From: Hetaerina americana
Lineage: Eukaryota; Arthropoda; Insecta; Odonata; Calopterygidae
Direction: 5' to 3'
Assembly (NCBI GenBank): GCA_022747635.1
Contig: JAKTNV010000003.1
Span: forward strand, 101,910,954-101,974,953
DNA: 64,000 bases
Shown here piece after piece: positions 25,121-37,599 of the stretch (positions are counted from its first letter, which is position 1; each line of letters begins with the position of its first letter). The notes under the pieces were generated by a model. The model was not told the origin of the DNA and ran no database searches. It saw nothing but the letters and a program-made list of their open reading frames with translations. Position numbers and translations under genes: made by a program.

Positions 25121-27035
25121 GAAATGTTTGGGGTATTTAAAGGAACAAGATGTTGTGACGAATGATTTTTAGACTGAATTTTTGTATTGTAATGCGCATA
25201 TTGCGGATGACTCCGTTAAAAGTACATGTTTCGGCATCTCCCCCAGTTTCTTGTAATTACTTTTACATGCTGTATTCATCTGATGTTTAACCTTTGGAAT
25301 TTGTCGCGCCGATTTAACTCCTTACCGAAATAAAAATTAGAAAGGTAGCAATTTCGACTTGAATGCATCTAAAAAAAGTTATTGTGATATAAATATTAAT
25401 TAAAATATAATATGCATGCACAGTACTGGATATAAAATGCATTTTAATTGCATTTTTTTGTATTCTGCTTAGTAATGTCGATTTTGAAGTCCTTTATACG
25501 ACTGCTGCCATGCATGGATTCCATCTCAATGATACCTTGTTTTCATTGTTGTTATACCCTATTGGAAGCATCAATCACGCTCGCCACGCAAGTACACCTC
25601 CGTATTTTTCTTCGATTAATATCTCACTATTAACCCAAAATAAATGCAATTGTGAGTTTTACTGAATTCCAGGACTCCCTGAGAGATGGGAATTTACTTG
25701 CCAATTCTTTATATTTGCAGACCAACTTTCTCGGGTAGTTTCTCGGGACTTTTTCTAACGAATCCCTTGCCGCTGCCTCAGAATCCTTGAAAATTCTCTG
25801 GAAATCTGGATCTTATGAGATCTGGATCATTTTTTGGCCCAACTGCTATCTCAAATCTCGTATCACCGATCAAGCCGGCCTTTGGGCTGATCCATGTGGT
25901 TATTATACCATTCGATTGTTGTATTTCTGATCTTAGGCGACTTTCTCTTTAAGGAAAAGAAAGCTTCGGGCCCTTTGATATCTATTGCCATATATGAGTA
26001 TCGTCTTGAAGAAATTTTCATTAGGTGCAGATGTAGAGTGCGTGATTAACGACCATCTTTTTTCACCCGGTTATTATCTTTAGAGATTATCTTTACTTTT
26101 ACAACTTTTGGCTAGAATATTTTTCTATCTATCCCTTGACTCTCTACTATAAAATAAAAATGGTTTTGAGGTATTTTGCCATATGTTAACAAGTATTATG
26201 AGGGCTATTACTTTTATGACTTTACAAACACGCCAAGAACTTTCCTCATGCTGTAAATTTGGCGACATAAATTTTATATTGCCATATCGCTTTTTCGTTT
26301 GCGTTGCAGAAAAGGAAGGGTCGATGATTTCTCGTTTTCATTATGAAGACGGATGACCTTAGACCTCTTTATTGAAAAATCAATAAATATCTTGATTACT
26401 CTGTGATTTGATACTCTTCTAATGCATCTATTAAATAATAATTTTAATTTATTTATTAATACTGTGTATTATTATTGCTTTTTGTTGCTATTATTATTAT
26501 CAATGTTTTTATTTGGTCAAAAATATTTCATCCCGAGGAGTATAAATTGCAGTCCATTTCCTACCCCATACTGAGTTTTGCCTCTAATGCTAGCTTAATC
26601 ATAGCGTGAACATTTTATCTCTTAAAATATATCACTTAGTAAGTAGCGCTCACTTTGAGGTCATTTGCAACACTAATACCGCTATTTTCGTGTTGAGTAC
26701 TATTTTTTTAGTGCTAACAAAGCACGGTTTCTCCTAATAAAGCATTAAATAAAATGAACTTAAAAATATACGCTAAAGAAACGTCCAAGTATAAGAAAAA
26801 ACGTCAAAGAACGGTGAAAATGTACGGTCATAAAAAAACTGAAGTTTACGTCGGAGATTAAGTGAATTTCGTTTTAATTCGGAGTATTAAATGAAATGTA
26901 TGTGCAATAATAGCTTTGTCACCACTAACCGCATGTGTGGAATGCATAAACAGTAAACGCGACCAACCAGAGGCTGGGCCCCCGTGCATCATCAAGGGAG
27001 AGTTAAATTCGTTGCTGCCCTTCTTTATAGTCTCA
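25121..27035. other. AT-rich sequence, no gene recognised
   Basis: No repeat family or coding potential is recognisable. Short poly-purine and AT tracts only. Confidence 0.4.
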
Positions 27036-27039
27036 GGCA

Positions 27040-27480
27040 CCCCTTCCGTACACCGCATGGCATCCCGAAATCGCCTCTCCGCACCACCCCCACCCCTCCC
27101 GGCACCCATCACCCTCCCGTCCCCAGCCCTCCGGTTCCCTTCGCAGCCATGCGCTCCTCTTCCCTCCTGCCTGCATTTTTTATGACTCCATCTCTTCCGC
27201 CCTCTCTCTCCCTCTCTCTCTCCGCCCGCTCCTCGTTTATCCACACCCCTTCCTTCTCGGATCGTTTGTCTCTATCATTGTCTTTCCACGTTCCATCGTT
27301 TTCCTTCCCCGACCCTCCCTCCCCCTCCCTCCAACTGCCTCGCCCCACCCCCCCACTCCGACACCCCCTGTCGTATTTCTTCATTCCTCTGTATTTTACA
27401 CCCCTCTCGACAGCCTCCGCACCAATTCAATCGCATTCCTTCCAGAATATTGGTATTTTCCCGTCCTTTCCGATGCCACA
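27040..27480. other. GC-rich island, C-rich on the + strand
   Basis: Pyrimidine-biased sequence with CTCTCTCTC and CCCTCC runs. The 168-codon (+) and 128-codon (-) frames are low-complexity shadows of one another. Confidence 0.5.
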
Positions 27481-27489
27481 CAAAACTTA

Positions 27490-28825
27490 ATCACAAATGC
27501 CAGGCAAAACGTGCTTAAATAAATCTCTTTCATCAGATACTTAGACGCCCGTGGACACGGGAGTAATGAATAAGGCTTTGTGGTACAAGAAAGGCTCCGT
27601 GGAAGTGCGTGATTCGCTCTGCCAGTAGTCTTGAATCCGTCCTGAAGCTGTAAGTTCGTTCCCCTTCTCCTCCTGTATGAAAATACCGAATTCCTCGGTG
27701 TAAAATAGTTCGAGTTTCATCATTTTCACTCTTGCAAATATTTAGGCTAGGCTACTTAATGAGGTGCATTTAATTACTGATAAATTGAATGGTCTGCACA
27801 AGTCTGCAACACTAACAATACCACTTGATTTCATTATTTACTATTTGGAAGGCTTTCCAAATTACCCGAGGAGTGACAAACTTTAAATGCATAGACATTT
27901 TCATTTACATCGTAGGAGGAGACAAAATATGCATTGATCATTCAGCGAAAGGAAGAAAGGTTAGAAATCATCTGCAAGCTCGCCACTCTTGATTTCTCTA
28001 TCCTCCTGAAAATTGAAATGTGTATTCGTTTTCATCCGGTGAAGAATTTTTCCAATGTCGAATTCACGCTGGAAAAGAGAGATTATCGTGAAATACAATT
28101 AGGATTAAACAGAAACATATAATTGATGCAAATATTTGAATAGCATTCAATGAAAGTGTTTGCAACCTAATCGTTGATGAACGGAAATTGGCGATGAAAA
28201 CCCCCTTCTACTCACACGTGATTCGACGTCCGAAATAGAAAATTGTGGCTGTTGCTGGATATTTATTATTTATCAAGAAAAAATCTAAATCTTTGTTTGG
28301 GTTTATTTTAAATTACATGCTCACTTTTTAACCACTTCGTTGAACCACGTAGTGCTGTAAACCCAAGCAGTCCCATAGTAAGAACATGAGTAACGATGCG
28401 AGCGATGGGAAATTGGATGATGGTAGATATCTCAATGCAGTGCAAAGCGGAATGCAACTGTTTGTCATTATTTTTAAGCTGTACAGCAAAAATAATTTGA
28501 AACATCATATTCTAGTATTCCTCTAATGCTGAGACAATTTCCACAACAACACAATATATACTGGATAATATTTTCATAGATGGTATATATATGAGATGGA
28601 TAAAAGGCGAAAACAAATAAGTCACCCTGCTCAGCACATAAAACATGAACTGACTAGTTCCTTATTGGTAACTTTCCCAATCCTTTTAAAAAGGTTTTAA
28701 AGGTAGAATATTTTTCCTATCTAACGCAACATCCTTTACCAAAGTATTCGAGTGCCATCAATTTTTGAAAGATGTTCCTTTCATCGGCGGATTTCACTTG
28801 CCAAGTTCCGGATACGTATATCCGA
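27490..28825. other. No recognisable feature
   Basis: Short open frames only, none with a domain. Confidence 0.4.
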
Positions 28826-28829
28826 CAAA

Positions 28830-29491
28830 GCTATCCAAAAAAATCCTCCCCACCCAAAAAAATAACGATTCCATCCCATGTCTCGGCAAAACTTCCCCTC
28901 CCCCCACGAGCCAATTCCAACTTCCACCCCCGAAAAACTCCATTTCAACAGGAAAAACCCACCCTCGACTTGTTTAATCTATGCGAGCGAGTGCGTTGCC
29001 ATTCCGATCCACTCGTCTCTTCCCCTTCCCCCCCTCCGACCCACTCCTCCGGATGGAACTTCTCCCCCTGCGAAGAGAGCCATCCCCCTCCAACCAAAGA
29101 CTCCAAAAACCCTCCCCTGCACACCCGATGCACTGCTTTAGATAACCCCTTACCCTTCGCTAACCTGGTTCCGATGATATTACAGCCATCCCGTTTCCCA
29201 AAACCCCTCTCTCTCCTGCTCCCCCTCCAGACTCCTTTGCCCCCCCTGCCCCGCCTCGACCACCCGGCAAACCCTGAACCACCCCGAGTATCCTTCGCCG
29301 TCATCGTCCAAACTGCCATCCATTCATGCACGCATGGTCGGTCCACGTGCCGACAAAGGGATTGGTGGTGTGGGGGAGGGGAGGCGGAGCGGAGGGGGCC
29401 GAGGGAGCGGAGACTATCTCTACGCGGACGCGGTTGAGATCGGCGGTGGTCTCTCCGCACCCACGCCGCATCCCCCGGCCTCAATTGGCGG
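28830..29491. promoter_or_regulatory. GC island with C-rich to G-rich switch; candidate promoter region
   Basis: The + strand is C-rich from 28,840 to about 29,320 and G-rich from about 29,360 to 29,420 (GGGGGAGGGGAGGCGGAG). Downstream, at 29,487-29,497, GGCGG|GTGAGC is a good 5' splice-donor match with GT at 29,492. The island plus skew switch plus donor resembles the arrangement at 6.4-7.5 kb. The long frames of 179-221 codons on opposite strands are Pro- or Arg/Gly-rich and have no domain. A first exon here is a hypothesis. Confidence 0.3.
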
Positions 29492-29599
29492 GTGAGCGAT
29501 CGGAGTCAACCTCGGAAAAATGCCGAGTCCGTCGAATCGACAAACGCCTCGTTAAGGTGCTCCCCTCTTCAAATGCGTTGCGGTCAGCGCATTACACTC

Positions 29600-30520
29600 T
29601 CCGCATTATTGGTTTACCCACAATTTTTTATTAAATTACAAAAAAGAAGTAAATTCACATGAATATGTGTAATAAATGTTAAAGTAGTGTGTTCTTTCAC
29701 TAATGGTTCAGACGTAGTAATTTAGGCAAGAAAAATAATGCTTTTACTGAACTATGGATACTTGATTGCATTCGTAATTATCTTAAAAAAATATCCTCTC
29801 TTTCCGTGATTAAAATGTGTGAAAGAATCACGGGAATCCCTTGCTTTCGTTTTATCAAACGATTAAGGGATGCTTCCATTCACTTATATTTTGCGAAAAT
29901 ACGTATTACGATTAATCAAATCAAATACGTATTACGATACGATTAATCAAATCTTTTGATCCATGTTTTCCGAAAATTTCTTTGAAGTAAAAGTTATAGA
30001 GATTTATTTTTTCATTGCGTATTAAAAATTTGACAAAACATGAGAAACCACTTGCACAATAACATAATTCAATATAACTTCCAAAAATTCTTCTATAAAA
30101 CATAGAATAGAAGGAACATTAGACTTAACGCCATAATTCATGTTGGTCGCATTCAGTTTTCTTGATGAGAGGAAATTGGTTATCTAGAATAATTACCACC
30201 GATTAATCCAACGAAAGGACGATAAGGATGATTTGAAAGACTATGGATTCAAAAGGAATCAAGTACTTACAATATATTTTCATTTAAAACATTACTGTGT
30301 TTTTAAGAGAATTGTCTGTGAATCGGCGATTATAATTAAGGCTAAGCGGAGAGTCATATTGTGTCCGCAGATCATTCTTATAATCAATGCACTCGCTTAG
30401 TGAGCTGATTCTCATATTTTGTGGGGGCTTTTCCAAAGGAATGAACCTGAATTGCTTTTTTAATGTTAAAAAACGAAATTTGCAATATACTAGTCAATTA
30501 TTTGCAATCAACTAGAAAAT
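29600..30520. other. AT-rich sequence with a local duplication
   Basis: No gene. A tandem direct repeat lies at 29,896-29,953: AATACGTATTACGATTAATC is followed by a second copy carrying a 5-base extra ATACG. Confidence 0.5.
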
Positions 30521-30525
30521 TTATT

Positions 30526-30840
30526 TCAGATATTGCGACAGTGCCTCAAAATTTTTGAAGTACATCCTTTGAGCGTCGGCACACTTTTCACTGCGTTTTT
30601 CCACGACTCGAAGGCTCCCCGGTAGGCGGATTCCAGAGGGTCCTTAAGGGTACGCGTGCAAGCTTCTTTGACGGCACTTAGGGCTACATGGTGGTGTCCT
30701 TTGAGGGAGGATTTCACTTTTGGGAATAGGAATTAGTCTGCTGGCGCCAAATTGGGACTGTAAGGGGGTTGGGAAATCGTCACGATGGCGTTGCAGAAGG
30801 TCTTCACAAGCAGACACTTGACTCAGCGCTTGGTTGCTTG
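30526..30840 (-). pseudogene. Mariner transposase C-terminal remnant
   Basis: The minus strand reads ISQPPYSPNLAPAD, then a stop where Phe is expected, then FLFPKVKSSLKGHHH, VALSAVKEACTRTLKD and AYRGAFESWKN. These match the mariner block PPYSPDLAPxDFFLFPKLKxxLKG and its downstream helix region. The Asp in NLAPAD is the third catalytic Asp of the D,D34D triad. After FESWKN the reading shifts to another frame (KCADAQRMYFKNFEAL), which matches the expected C-terminus. Upstream, remnants of the preceding strand can be seen only after a frameshift. No terminal repeats were found. This is a dead, 5'-truncated copy from a different mariner lineage than the pair at 54-56 kb. Confidence 0.8.
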
Positions 30841-30849
30841 GTCTGAATG

Positions 30850-32015
30850 AGCAGTGAAATCATCAAAAAGAGCTGCAATATAGGGAAGAGCATAAAAAAA
30901 CGTAAAGGAGCGGAAGCAGGAATGAAATGGCCACACGGAAGAGGAAAGTATAGTCAAGATTGCCAGAGATACGTTTCGAGGTGGAAGAAGAGATGTGAGC
31001 AGATTGAGGTAAAGATGTCGGGGAAATATTATTATAATTCTTTTTGATATCCCATAGTTTAAGGTAGAATGGATACAAACCTAACAACGTGCATCTCTAC
31101 CCTTTTCCTGCCCCTTCCTCGTTTACCCTACCTTTCCCCTCTACCCTAGTCTTCCAGATCCCAACGCCATTCAAAATGCTCTGCATCCATCTCTCCGGCC
31201 CCCTTTGGATTTCTCCCAGCAATCCTCCCTCCTTCCTTCCTCACCATGCCGAACGCTTACTTGTCTATTTTCTTTCCTACCCATTCCAAATTTCCCAACC
31301 TTCAATCTACGCTTAACTGGTACAATATAGAGATGGAATTACCTGAGGATGTAGCTGAAACAAAGAAGAAAATATGAAGAAATAAAATAGGCTAAATGAT
31401 CGAATTATGTTCAATGATCTTCAAAATAGCATTTCCATTGGCGTCCGAAAATGGATTACTTCACGAATAAACCTATTATTATTTTCATACTGCGCACTGA
31501 GAAAGTAAAAATTTTTGAACATTGCAAATGGTTTGGATGAGGTTGTCCTCGGCCAAGTAAAAATTAAAGACTTCTGGATCATTTGAAAAGAATTTAGTGC
31601 ATCCCATTCAAGTATCCAAGTACCATTTTGCATAATTTAACATGCACAGAGAGAAATATTAATCAAACAGTATGTGTTTGAATATCATATCAAACCAATC
31701 TTTGAGTTGTTTACAATAGCTTACGTATTTGAGTACGTAAAAAAATATGAACGAGCCTACGGAATTTTTTATACGTTTTACTTTTCAATAACAATCAGAC
31801 TACCAAACTAGTCGGTGGTGAATCGAGCCTCGAATAAAATAACTTATTTATCTCAAAGAAGATCCTACACCAGCATTACCGGGTATTGCCGTCCCAGAGT
31901 CCACGTTATTTTGGCAAGTTGCTCTTTGCTCTTTCTTTGGCCATAAGGCTCGAGCGTATAAAAACCTATGATTGATTGAATTGAGCTCTTTCGGCTAGCA
32001 GTATTGAATTAATGA
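30850..32015. other. No recognisable gene
   Basis: A short pyrimidine-rich patch lies at 31,089-31,310 (75-codon frame, no domain). The rest is AT-rich. Confidence 0.4.
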
Positions 32016-32022
32016 AATAACG

Positions 32023-32272
32023 CCAATAGCCGTAAACAGTTTACCTTTCAAAACAAAGTAAAAATGAGGTGAGCTCTCCTCAACTTGTTTTGTCGTGACG
32101 GTTCACCGTCAGTACGCTGAAGTGGGCTACTTTGTGACCGAAATACAAGTATTCGTATTCACCTTTCTCATCCCTTTCCTTTACCCTTTACCCCAAACTT
32201 TCACTTGTGGCGTTAGCCAGCTAATCTCAATTTGAACTTTGTTTTGAGAGGTAAACTGTTTACGGCTATTGG
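32023..32272. mobile_element. 250-bp MITE with 37-bp terminal inverted repeats
   Basis: The termini 32,023-32,059 and 32,236-32,272 are reverse complements with a single mismatch over 37 bp, beginning CCAATAGCCGTAAACAG. The 176-bp interior has no coding capacity. The structure is that of a non-autonomous DNA transposon (MITE). Flanking bases do not show an obvious target-site duplication, so the superfamily cannot be assigned. The low arm divergence suggests relatively recent activity. Confidence 0.85.
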
Positions 32273-32279
32273 AGTTTTT

Positions 32280-33165
32280 CTTTTATTCAGTAAAAAAACC
32301 TAATTTTGGCTGAAAACGCGTCGATGGAACATTCCGACTGAAAGGGGCGGGGAGGGAGGGTTGTCCCCCCTCTCTTGTCGGAGAACCGTTTGCCGACAAA
32401 GGGGTATGAATCTGGGAATGAGAAGAGCTCAATGATCACCGATCAACACTTGGCCGCTGGGGAAAGTATTAATAACTATCTCTTAAATATTCTGTTCGTT
32501 TTGGGTCGAAAGCGGAAGTTTAACCCATTTGAAGCAAAGCGCTGTTGTCGCCAATTGCGGCCGCTGAGATTTATTTTCCAAGTTGTGCCATTCGCGATTG
32601 CTGGAGCTTGAAAATAAAACACGTTTTCTTAAGTTTATGTTTTGGTGCGAGTCTTTCTTCCGCAGTCTCCGCGGTTCTCACGTGTCGTTCCTCGAAGACG
32701 ACTTAGTGAGAGCGGATGTAACCTGATCCCCGGAAATGTTTTGTACGGTTTAGAGATTTGTCGCTCGTTCTCTTGGCTTGCCCGTGGAAATTGATTTATC
32801 AGCGAGAAACAAATACATTACAGAATGTTTTTTAGGTCCAACTCTGCATGGCTTTTGGCCATTATGTTCACATTTTTGAACGACTCAAGGAATGCATGGC
32901 GATATGTTTCATATGTTTCTCTGTCACTTCACAACCTAAAGATATATATTTATTAGGATCGATGCTTCAGAGGTAAAAGTGCGAGTGTAAACCTTTATCA
33001 TTCGACACGTTGTTTTGAACAACCACATTGTTCTGCTCTTCTAGAAGAATTGTTTATGGCCAGACATACAAACTAATACAGTGTAAATAATTAGAGATAA
33101 TTGTCAAATTCTTACATCAATGTTCAAAATCCAATGTAAAGGTCGAAGTGCTGTTTTCGGACTAA
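32280..33165. other. No recognisable feature
   Basis: One moderately GC-rich open frame (32,375-32,611) without a domain. No repeat was recognised. Confidence 0.4.
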
Positions 33166-33168
33166 TGC

Positions 33169-33573
<405 letters not shown>

Positions 33574-33579
33574 TCTCAC

Positions 33580-35500
33580 TCAACTTTCTATCACATCGGA
33601 TATAAATTTTTGTATTTGGGGTGGCTTTATACATATAACCAGGATGGAAGGTTATTATCTTAACACGTTATTCTTTAGAATATAGTAATTTTTTAAATAA
33701 AACAAATAGCTCCAATTTCCATAGTAATAATATGAGAAGATTTTGGCGGACATTCAGAGATTATCGCCTTGCGAAAAAAACGTTAATACAAGAAAGCCGA
33801 AGGAGTAACAAAAGAGCCCGTCCGTAAGTAATTCACTCAAGACGGGTTTAAACAGTGACTATGGGGCCCATTCATCATTTAAAATATTCTCTTCTCTGAG
33901 TATTTTGTCCATAAAAAAAATGATGCTCATTAACAGCACTGGTTGTTTGCTCCCCAAAATAAGCGATCATAAGGTGAAATTGTGCCCCACTTGGTCTCGA
34001 TTTTGTCTCCCATCGATTCATTTCAGTAGTTCCAGTGAACCGTTGTACGTATTCTTGTAAATATGACCGCTTTCTTAAAAAAAAAACTCTTGCAAGCAGT
34101 TAATTCATCCGAATTTCGAGGTATCAGATTTGAAAGTCTCGATGATAAACGAGTTTGTACCTTTCAGCTGAATTTCAAGGAGCGCGTAAGGGAAAACACG
34201 ATGTCCTTCTGATTCAGTCGAGTTAAACTCGAGGGAAATAGTTTTCAGTTAAAAAAGGAGAAACATTTTTACGAAAAATATTTTGTCAGCAAGAGATACA
34301 TTCCTCAGACTAGTCAAGCAAAAGAATAGCAATAGCCTTATCGAAGGGGGCGAGCAAGAAGAAAGGTTCGCGGTGTGGGGAATAGAAAAATTAAGCGATA
34401 AGGAAAATGATAAATGTGGCTTATCGTGCATTCGTCCATTCCATGCGGTCGCATGATTCATTGCTGCGCGCCTAAGTAAGAAGCGTGAAAATTTATGCCG
34501 ACCGACTCGGAATGGAACATGAGCATTTTAAGCAAAGGCCACGCAAATGATATCACCGATTCGACTCAATAAGCATACACATCCGTGGTTTTAATTGAGA
34601 ATTTCGATTTTATTCGCTTTTAGGCAAGTACTCTTTCTTTTAAGTTCCACTTCCAAAAAAATGAAGGATTAACTCGAATGTATGTTTATAAAAACCTTCA
34701 AGTAGTGCGGCAAAATTAAATTCGGATATATTAATTAAATTTAGATTCGAAATTAAACCTATCGCTCTTTTGATCTTTGTTTTACGATTGATGATATCGT
34801 ACGCTGTCTATTCATGTGATAACTTTTAATTAATCTACATCTGCCGCAGCTTCTTCATAGCCATGTCGACATTAACAATTTCATGGCGTAAGCTTGAAAA
34901 ATTCTCTTTTCCCCTTTCTCTAAAGTGGATTTTCGGAGTTAGCATGAATCGCCGGATAGCCTGCAAAGGAAATATCTTATAGAACTCTTAGAGTAGGTGG
35001 TATGTAATGGAGTGTGCGAAATTTGCCCGCTGATGAAGGAGCGCTTGTTTGTTCGCGCTCGTGAGTCAATCGAACTTTTTTAGCCATAACTTTCGATATG
35101 GGGGCCAATAGATCTTCGACAAATGACATCTCATTATTCTCATGCGAAGCACCATATTCATTAGCAACACGTCAATGTATGTAACATCATTATTTTTGTA
35201 AATATTTATTTGAAGATTTTAAATACTGAAGTTTGTTGTCCATGTCAACCGTTTTCATTTCCATAACATTTTAGTAGAAAATTTTACCCGTTCGCATGTT
35301 TTTCAATATTGCATCAACCATCAAGTAAGCCGCATCTGGGTAAATCGTAATACTTTTCGGGACGCAATGGATTTTCCAAAAAAGGTTCAATAATGAAAAG
35401 ATAATTCAGTCCTTTAAGGCAATTAGAGCAAACGTTTTTAACCCAGAAGCAAAATAATTTCTGGCCACGCTGGCAATGATCAATTGAGTATTTTTCACAC
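33580..35500. other. AT-rich sequence, no gene recognised
   Basis: Nothing identifiable besides short random frames. Confidence 0.4.
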
Positions 35501-35602
35501 TCCTATCTTTTACATTAAGGGAATTGAAATCAAATAAGGCCGCGGGGATAGATAGCATTCCCGCAGAATTAATTAAGATTTTAGTATAACGTTAAACAAA
35601 GT

Positions 35603-35777
35603 TAATTATAAATTGGCAATTTTCCACAAAATAAGATTTATTAATGTGACCGGTTTTAATGTAACTACATCATCATCAGCTCCACCTGTTCTAATCGAAT
35701 TAATCCATAATCTTCCTGCCAATTTTTAATAAATTATTATATTCCACCATATCACGTCTGAAACGTCTCTTTTATTT
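35603..35777 (-). mobile_element. 175-bp short element with exact 12-bp target duplication and ribozyme-like core
   Basis: The exact 12-mer GTTAAACAAAGT occurs at 35,591-35,602 and again at 35,778-35,789. Deleting the intervening 175 bp plus one repeat restores continuity of the LINE reading (…PAELIK… to …IRSIYKRK…), so this is a genuine insertion with a target-site duplication. On the minus strand the element carries CTGATGA (35,679-35,673), T, a GATGT-AGTT-ACATT hairpin (35,671-35,658), AAAAC, then CCGG and TC. This is the order of a type I hammerhead ribozyme, with the first G of GAAA changed to A. The 35,717-35,774 half recurs inverted at 37,531-37,589. It has no open reading frame of note. 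Confidence 0.7.
35651..35679 (-). ncRNA. Hammerhead-ribozyme-like core
   Basis: Minus-strand order: CTGATGA, one extra T, a 5-bp hairpin with AGTT loop (stem II), AAAAC, CCGG (stem III) and TC (cleavage-site position). Canonical hammerheads need GAAA; here the G is A, so this copy is probably inactive. Stem I pairing with the bases upstream of CTGATGA is not convincing. A nearly canonical relative lies at 48,752-48,782. Confidence 0.4.
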
Positions 35778-36430
35778 GTTAAACAAAGTGGGGCTTTTAT
35801 GGGGTAATTCGTAGCATTTACAAGAGGAAAATTTGGCAGGAAGATTTTGTTACATCAGTTTTACTCCCTAATCCAATAAAGGGAAAGGCAGGAAGACTAT
35901 AGAATAATAAGTTTAATTTTACACGCAGCTAAAGTGGTTCACGGGGTCATCAAAAAGATGATGGAGCGCAGGGTGAATGATTTCTTTGAGGATGGTCAGT
36001 TTGGGTTCAGGAATGGGGGAAGGATGCGGGATGCCATCACAGTAATGAGGTCACTAATTAATCTGAACATTGAGTATGTACTTGTTTGCTTTATAGATTT
36101 CTAAAAGCCGTAGGATGGAACGAATTGGGTAGAAGTAATGAATTTATTTAAGAAAATAGGAGTGGATTGGAGGGATAGGAGACTTATCTGCGACATGCAG
36201 ATGGAGTCACAGACTTCTCAGGCGTGAGTAGTGGATGGAGAGCTGGGGTAGGAAATGTTGGGAAGATAAGTAATAGAAAGGTGTCCATTTTCACCCATGC
36301 TTATCAACGTATACGTGGAGGGAATAGTAAAAAAAGTTCCGAGAAGAACTGGTAATAGTAAAGAAAGACGATAGGGAATTTACGAAATCAGTTACACTCG
36401 TGAATGATCAAGCTACCAAACTAGCCATCC

Positions 36431-37530
36431 AAAGGTTACAGTTATTACTAAGCCCTTTCGAAAAACAATGTGATTGGTACCGGCTCGGAGAATCAATTTA
36501 AGGAAAATCAGATTATAAGATTTTCATAGTTTTTGTCCATCCGAAACCTACCTCAAACGGTAGGCTACCTGACAATAATAATAATTATGATGATAATCAT
36601 GATATTATCTTATAAATCGCTAATTATTCATTATGTCAAAGGTCTATTCAATTAATATTTACCATATACTTTTTATTCGCAAAGTGAATTGCAAACGTTT
36701 AATTTAATATCTGAGTGTTGGAATAGTGTGTGATATATATTATGCGATACAAATTTCATCGATTTGACTCGGGTATTTCTTCAGTGGTACTGATTGCGAG
36801 TTGAAACATGTTCAGTTCGCCTACGGCAAAGATGAAGATAGCGCTTGAAGAGCAATATGCTACTCTGGAATTGACTCCGCTGCGAACACTGAGAGGGATC
36901 ACTTCAAATAACGTCAAGAACACAATGTTAAAACTGGGTACAAAATTTATTTGGAAAAATTTATTGCAACATTCATGCAATTAATTGGGTGCAACCCACA
37001 TGTTGGTAACCGAAAAGTTGCACATGAGACGTGTTTGGACGCAGTTGGTTCTGAGACTACTCATGCCCAAAAAAACGGATGGTTTGAATGCATGTTTGTT
37101 CGCAGTTGAAGTTGATATTGTGGAAAGATGAGGTGTTACTTTCGAAGGATATCACTACAGATGAAAATTGACGACATCGTTTTAATTCTGGTAGTATAAA
37201 GCACAGCTCTGTGTGTAAATCTCTGGCATCACACCACCTACACCAAAAGCAGTCAAAATGATGGCTCATCAGGGACCTGTTCAGACCCATGTGATCTTTC
37301 TTCGTTCCCAATGTGAAGAATCCCTGTCCTGGGAAGCTTTATCATCAGACGTAGACGAAATGAACATGTTTCCACTTGCAACAGTTTCCGCTGAAGCAAT
37401 TCTGAAATCAAATCAATGATACATCATCCACATATACATTAAATTTGAAACTAATAACGTCTTATAAAATATAATTTTTGTACAATAATAATTCATTATC
37501 ACTTTATTGAACAGACATGGCATCTCAGAA
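36431..37530. other. Unassigned sequence, probably repeat-derived
   Basis: Between LINE debris and the inverted repeat arm. GAAACATGTTCAGTTCGCCTA (36,804-36,823) resembles, in inverted orientation, a segment near 37,346-37,375. This hints at an old repeat with inverted ends. Two minus-strand frames (36,756-36,980 and 37,057-37,311) show no domain. Confidence 0.3.
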
Positions 37531-37589
37531 TAAAAAGAGACGTTTCAGGCGTGATATGATGGAATATCATAATTAATTTAAAATTGGCA
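37531..37589 (-). repeat. Inverted partial copy of the 35.6-kb short element
   Basis: The reverse complement of this segment matches 35,717-35,774 closely (shared TATTCCAyCATATCACG and CTGAAACGTCTCTTTT). It is followed directly by the SINE starting near 37,600, which may have truncated it. The two copies form inverted arms about 1.75 kb apart. Confidence 0.75.
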
Positions 37590-37599
37590 ATTTTTAATT

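Larger units (their letters stand above)
35521..36430 (+). mobile_element. LINE reverse-transcriptase fragment (endonuclease/RT type), decayed
   Basis: Translation of the + strand gives, in order, NKAAGIDSIPAELIK (35,536-35,580), IRSIYKRK and DFVTSV (35,805-35,850), KVVHGVIKKMMERRVNDFFE (35,932-35,990), FGFRNGGRMRDAITVMRSL (36,000-36,056), VLVCFIDF (36,080-36,103) and KKIGVDWRDRRLICDMQME (36,150-36,206). A weak equivalent of the GCPLSPLLFNIYVE block follows at 36,275-36,330. This is the RT domain order of non-LTR elements: the 'NK..G.D.IP.E' fingers, 'FGFR.G..TRDAI' and 'CF.DFEKAFD'. Frameshifts and stops occur throughout, and a 175-bp element is inserted at 35,603-35,777. It is the same general LINE group as the copy at 1.4-2.2 kb. 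Confidence 0.8.

Noticed and set aside
28772..29484. 221-codon (+) and 179-codon (-) frames
   Set aside because: Opposite-strand shadows in biased sequence with no recognisable domain or plausible start context.
36756..36800. Another hammerhead-like core (CTGAAGA ... GATGAAA on the minus strand)
   Set aside because: The core reads CUGAAGA rather than CUGAUGA and no stem II forms between the blocks.
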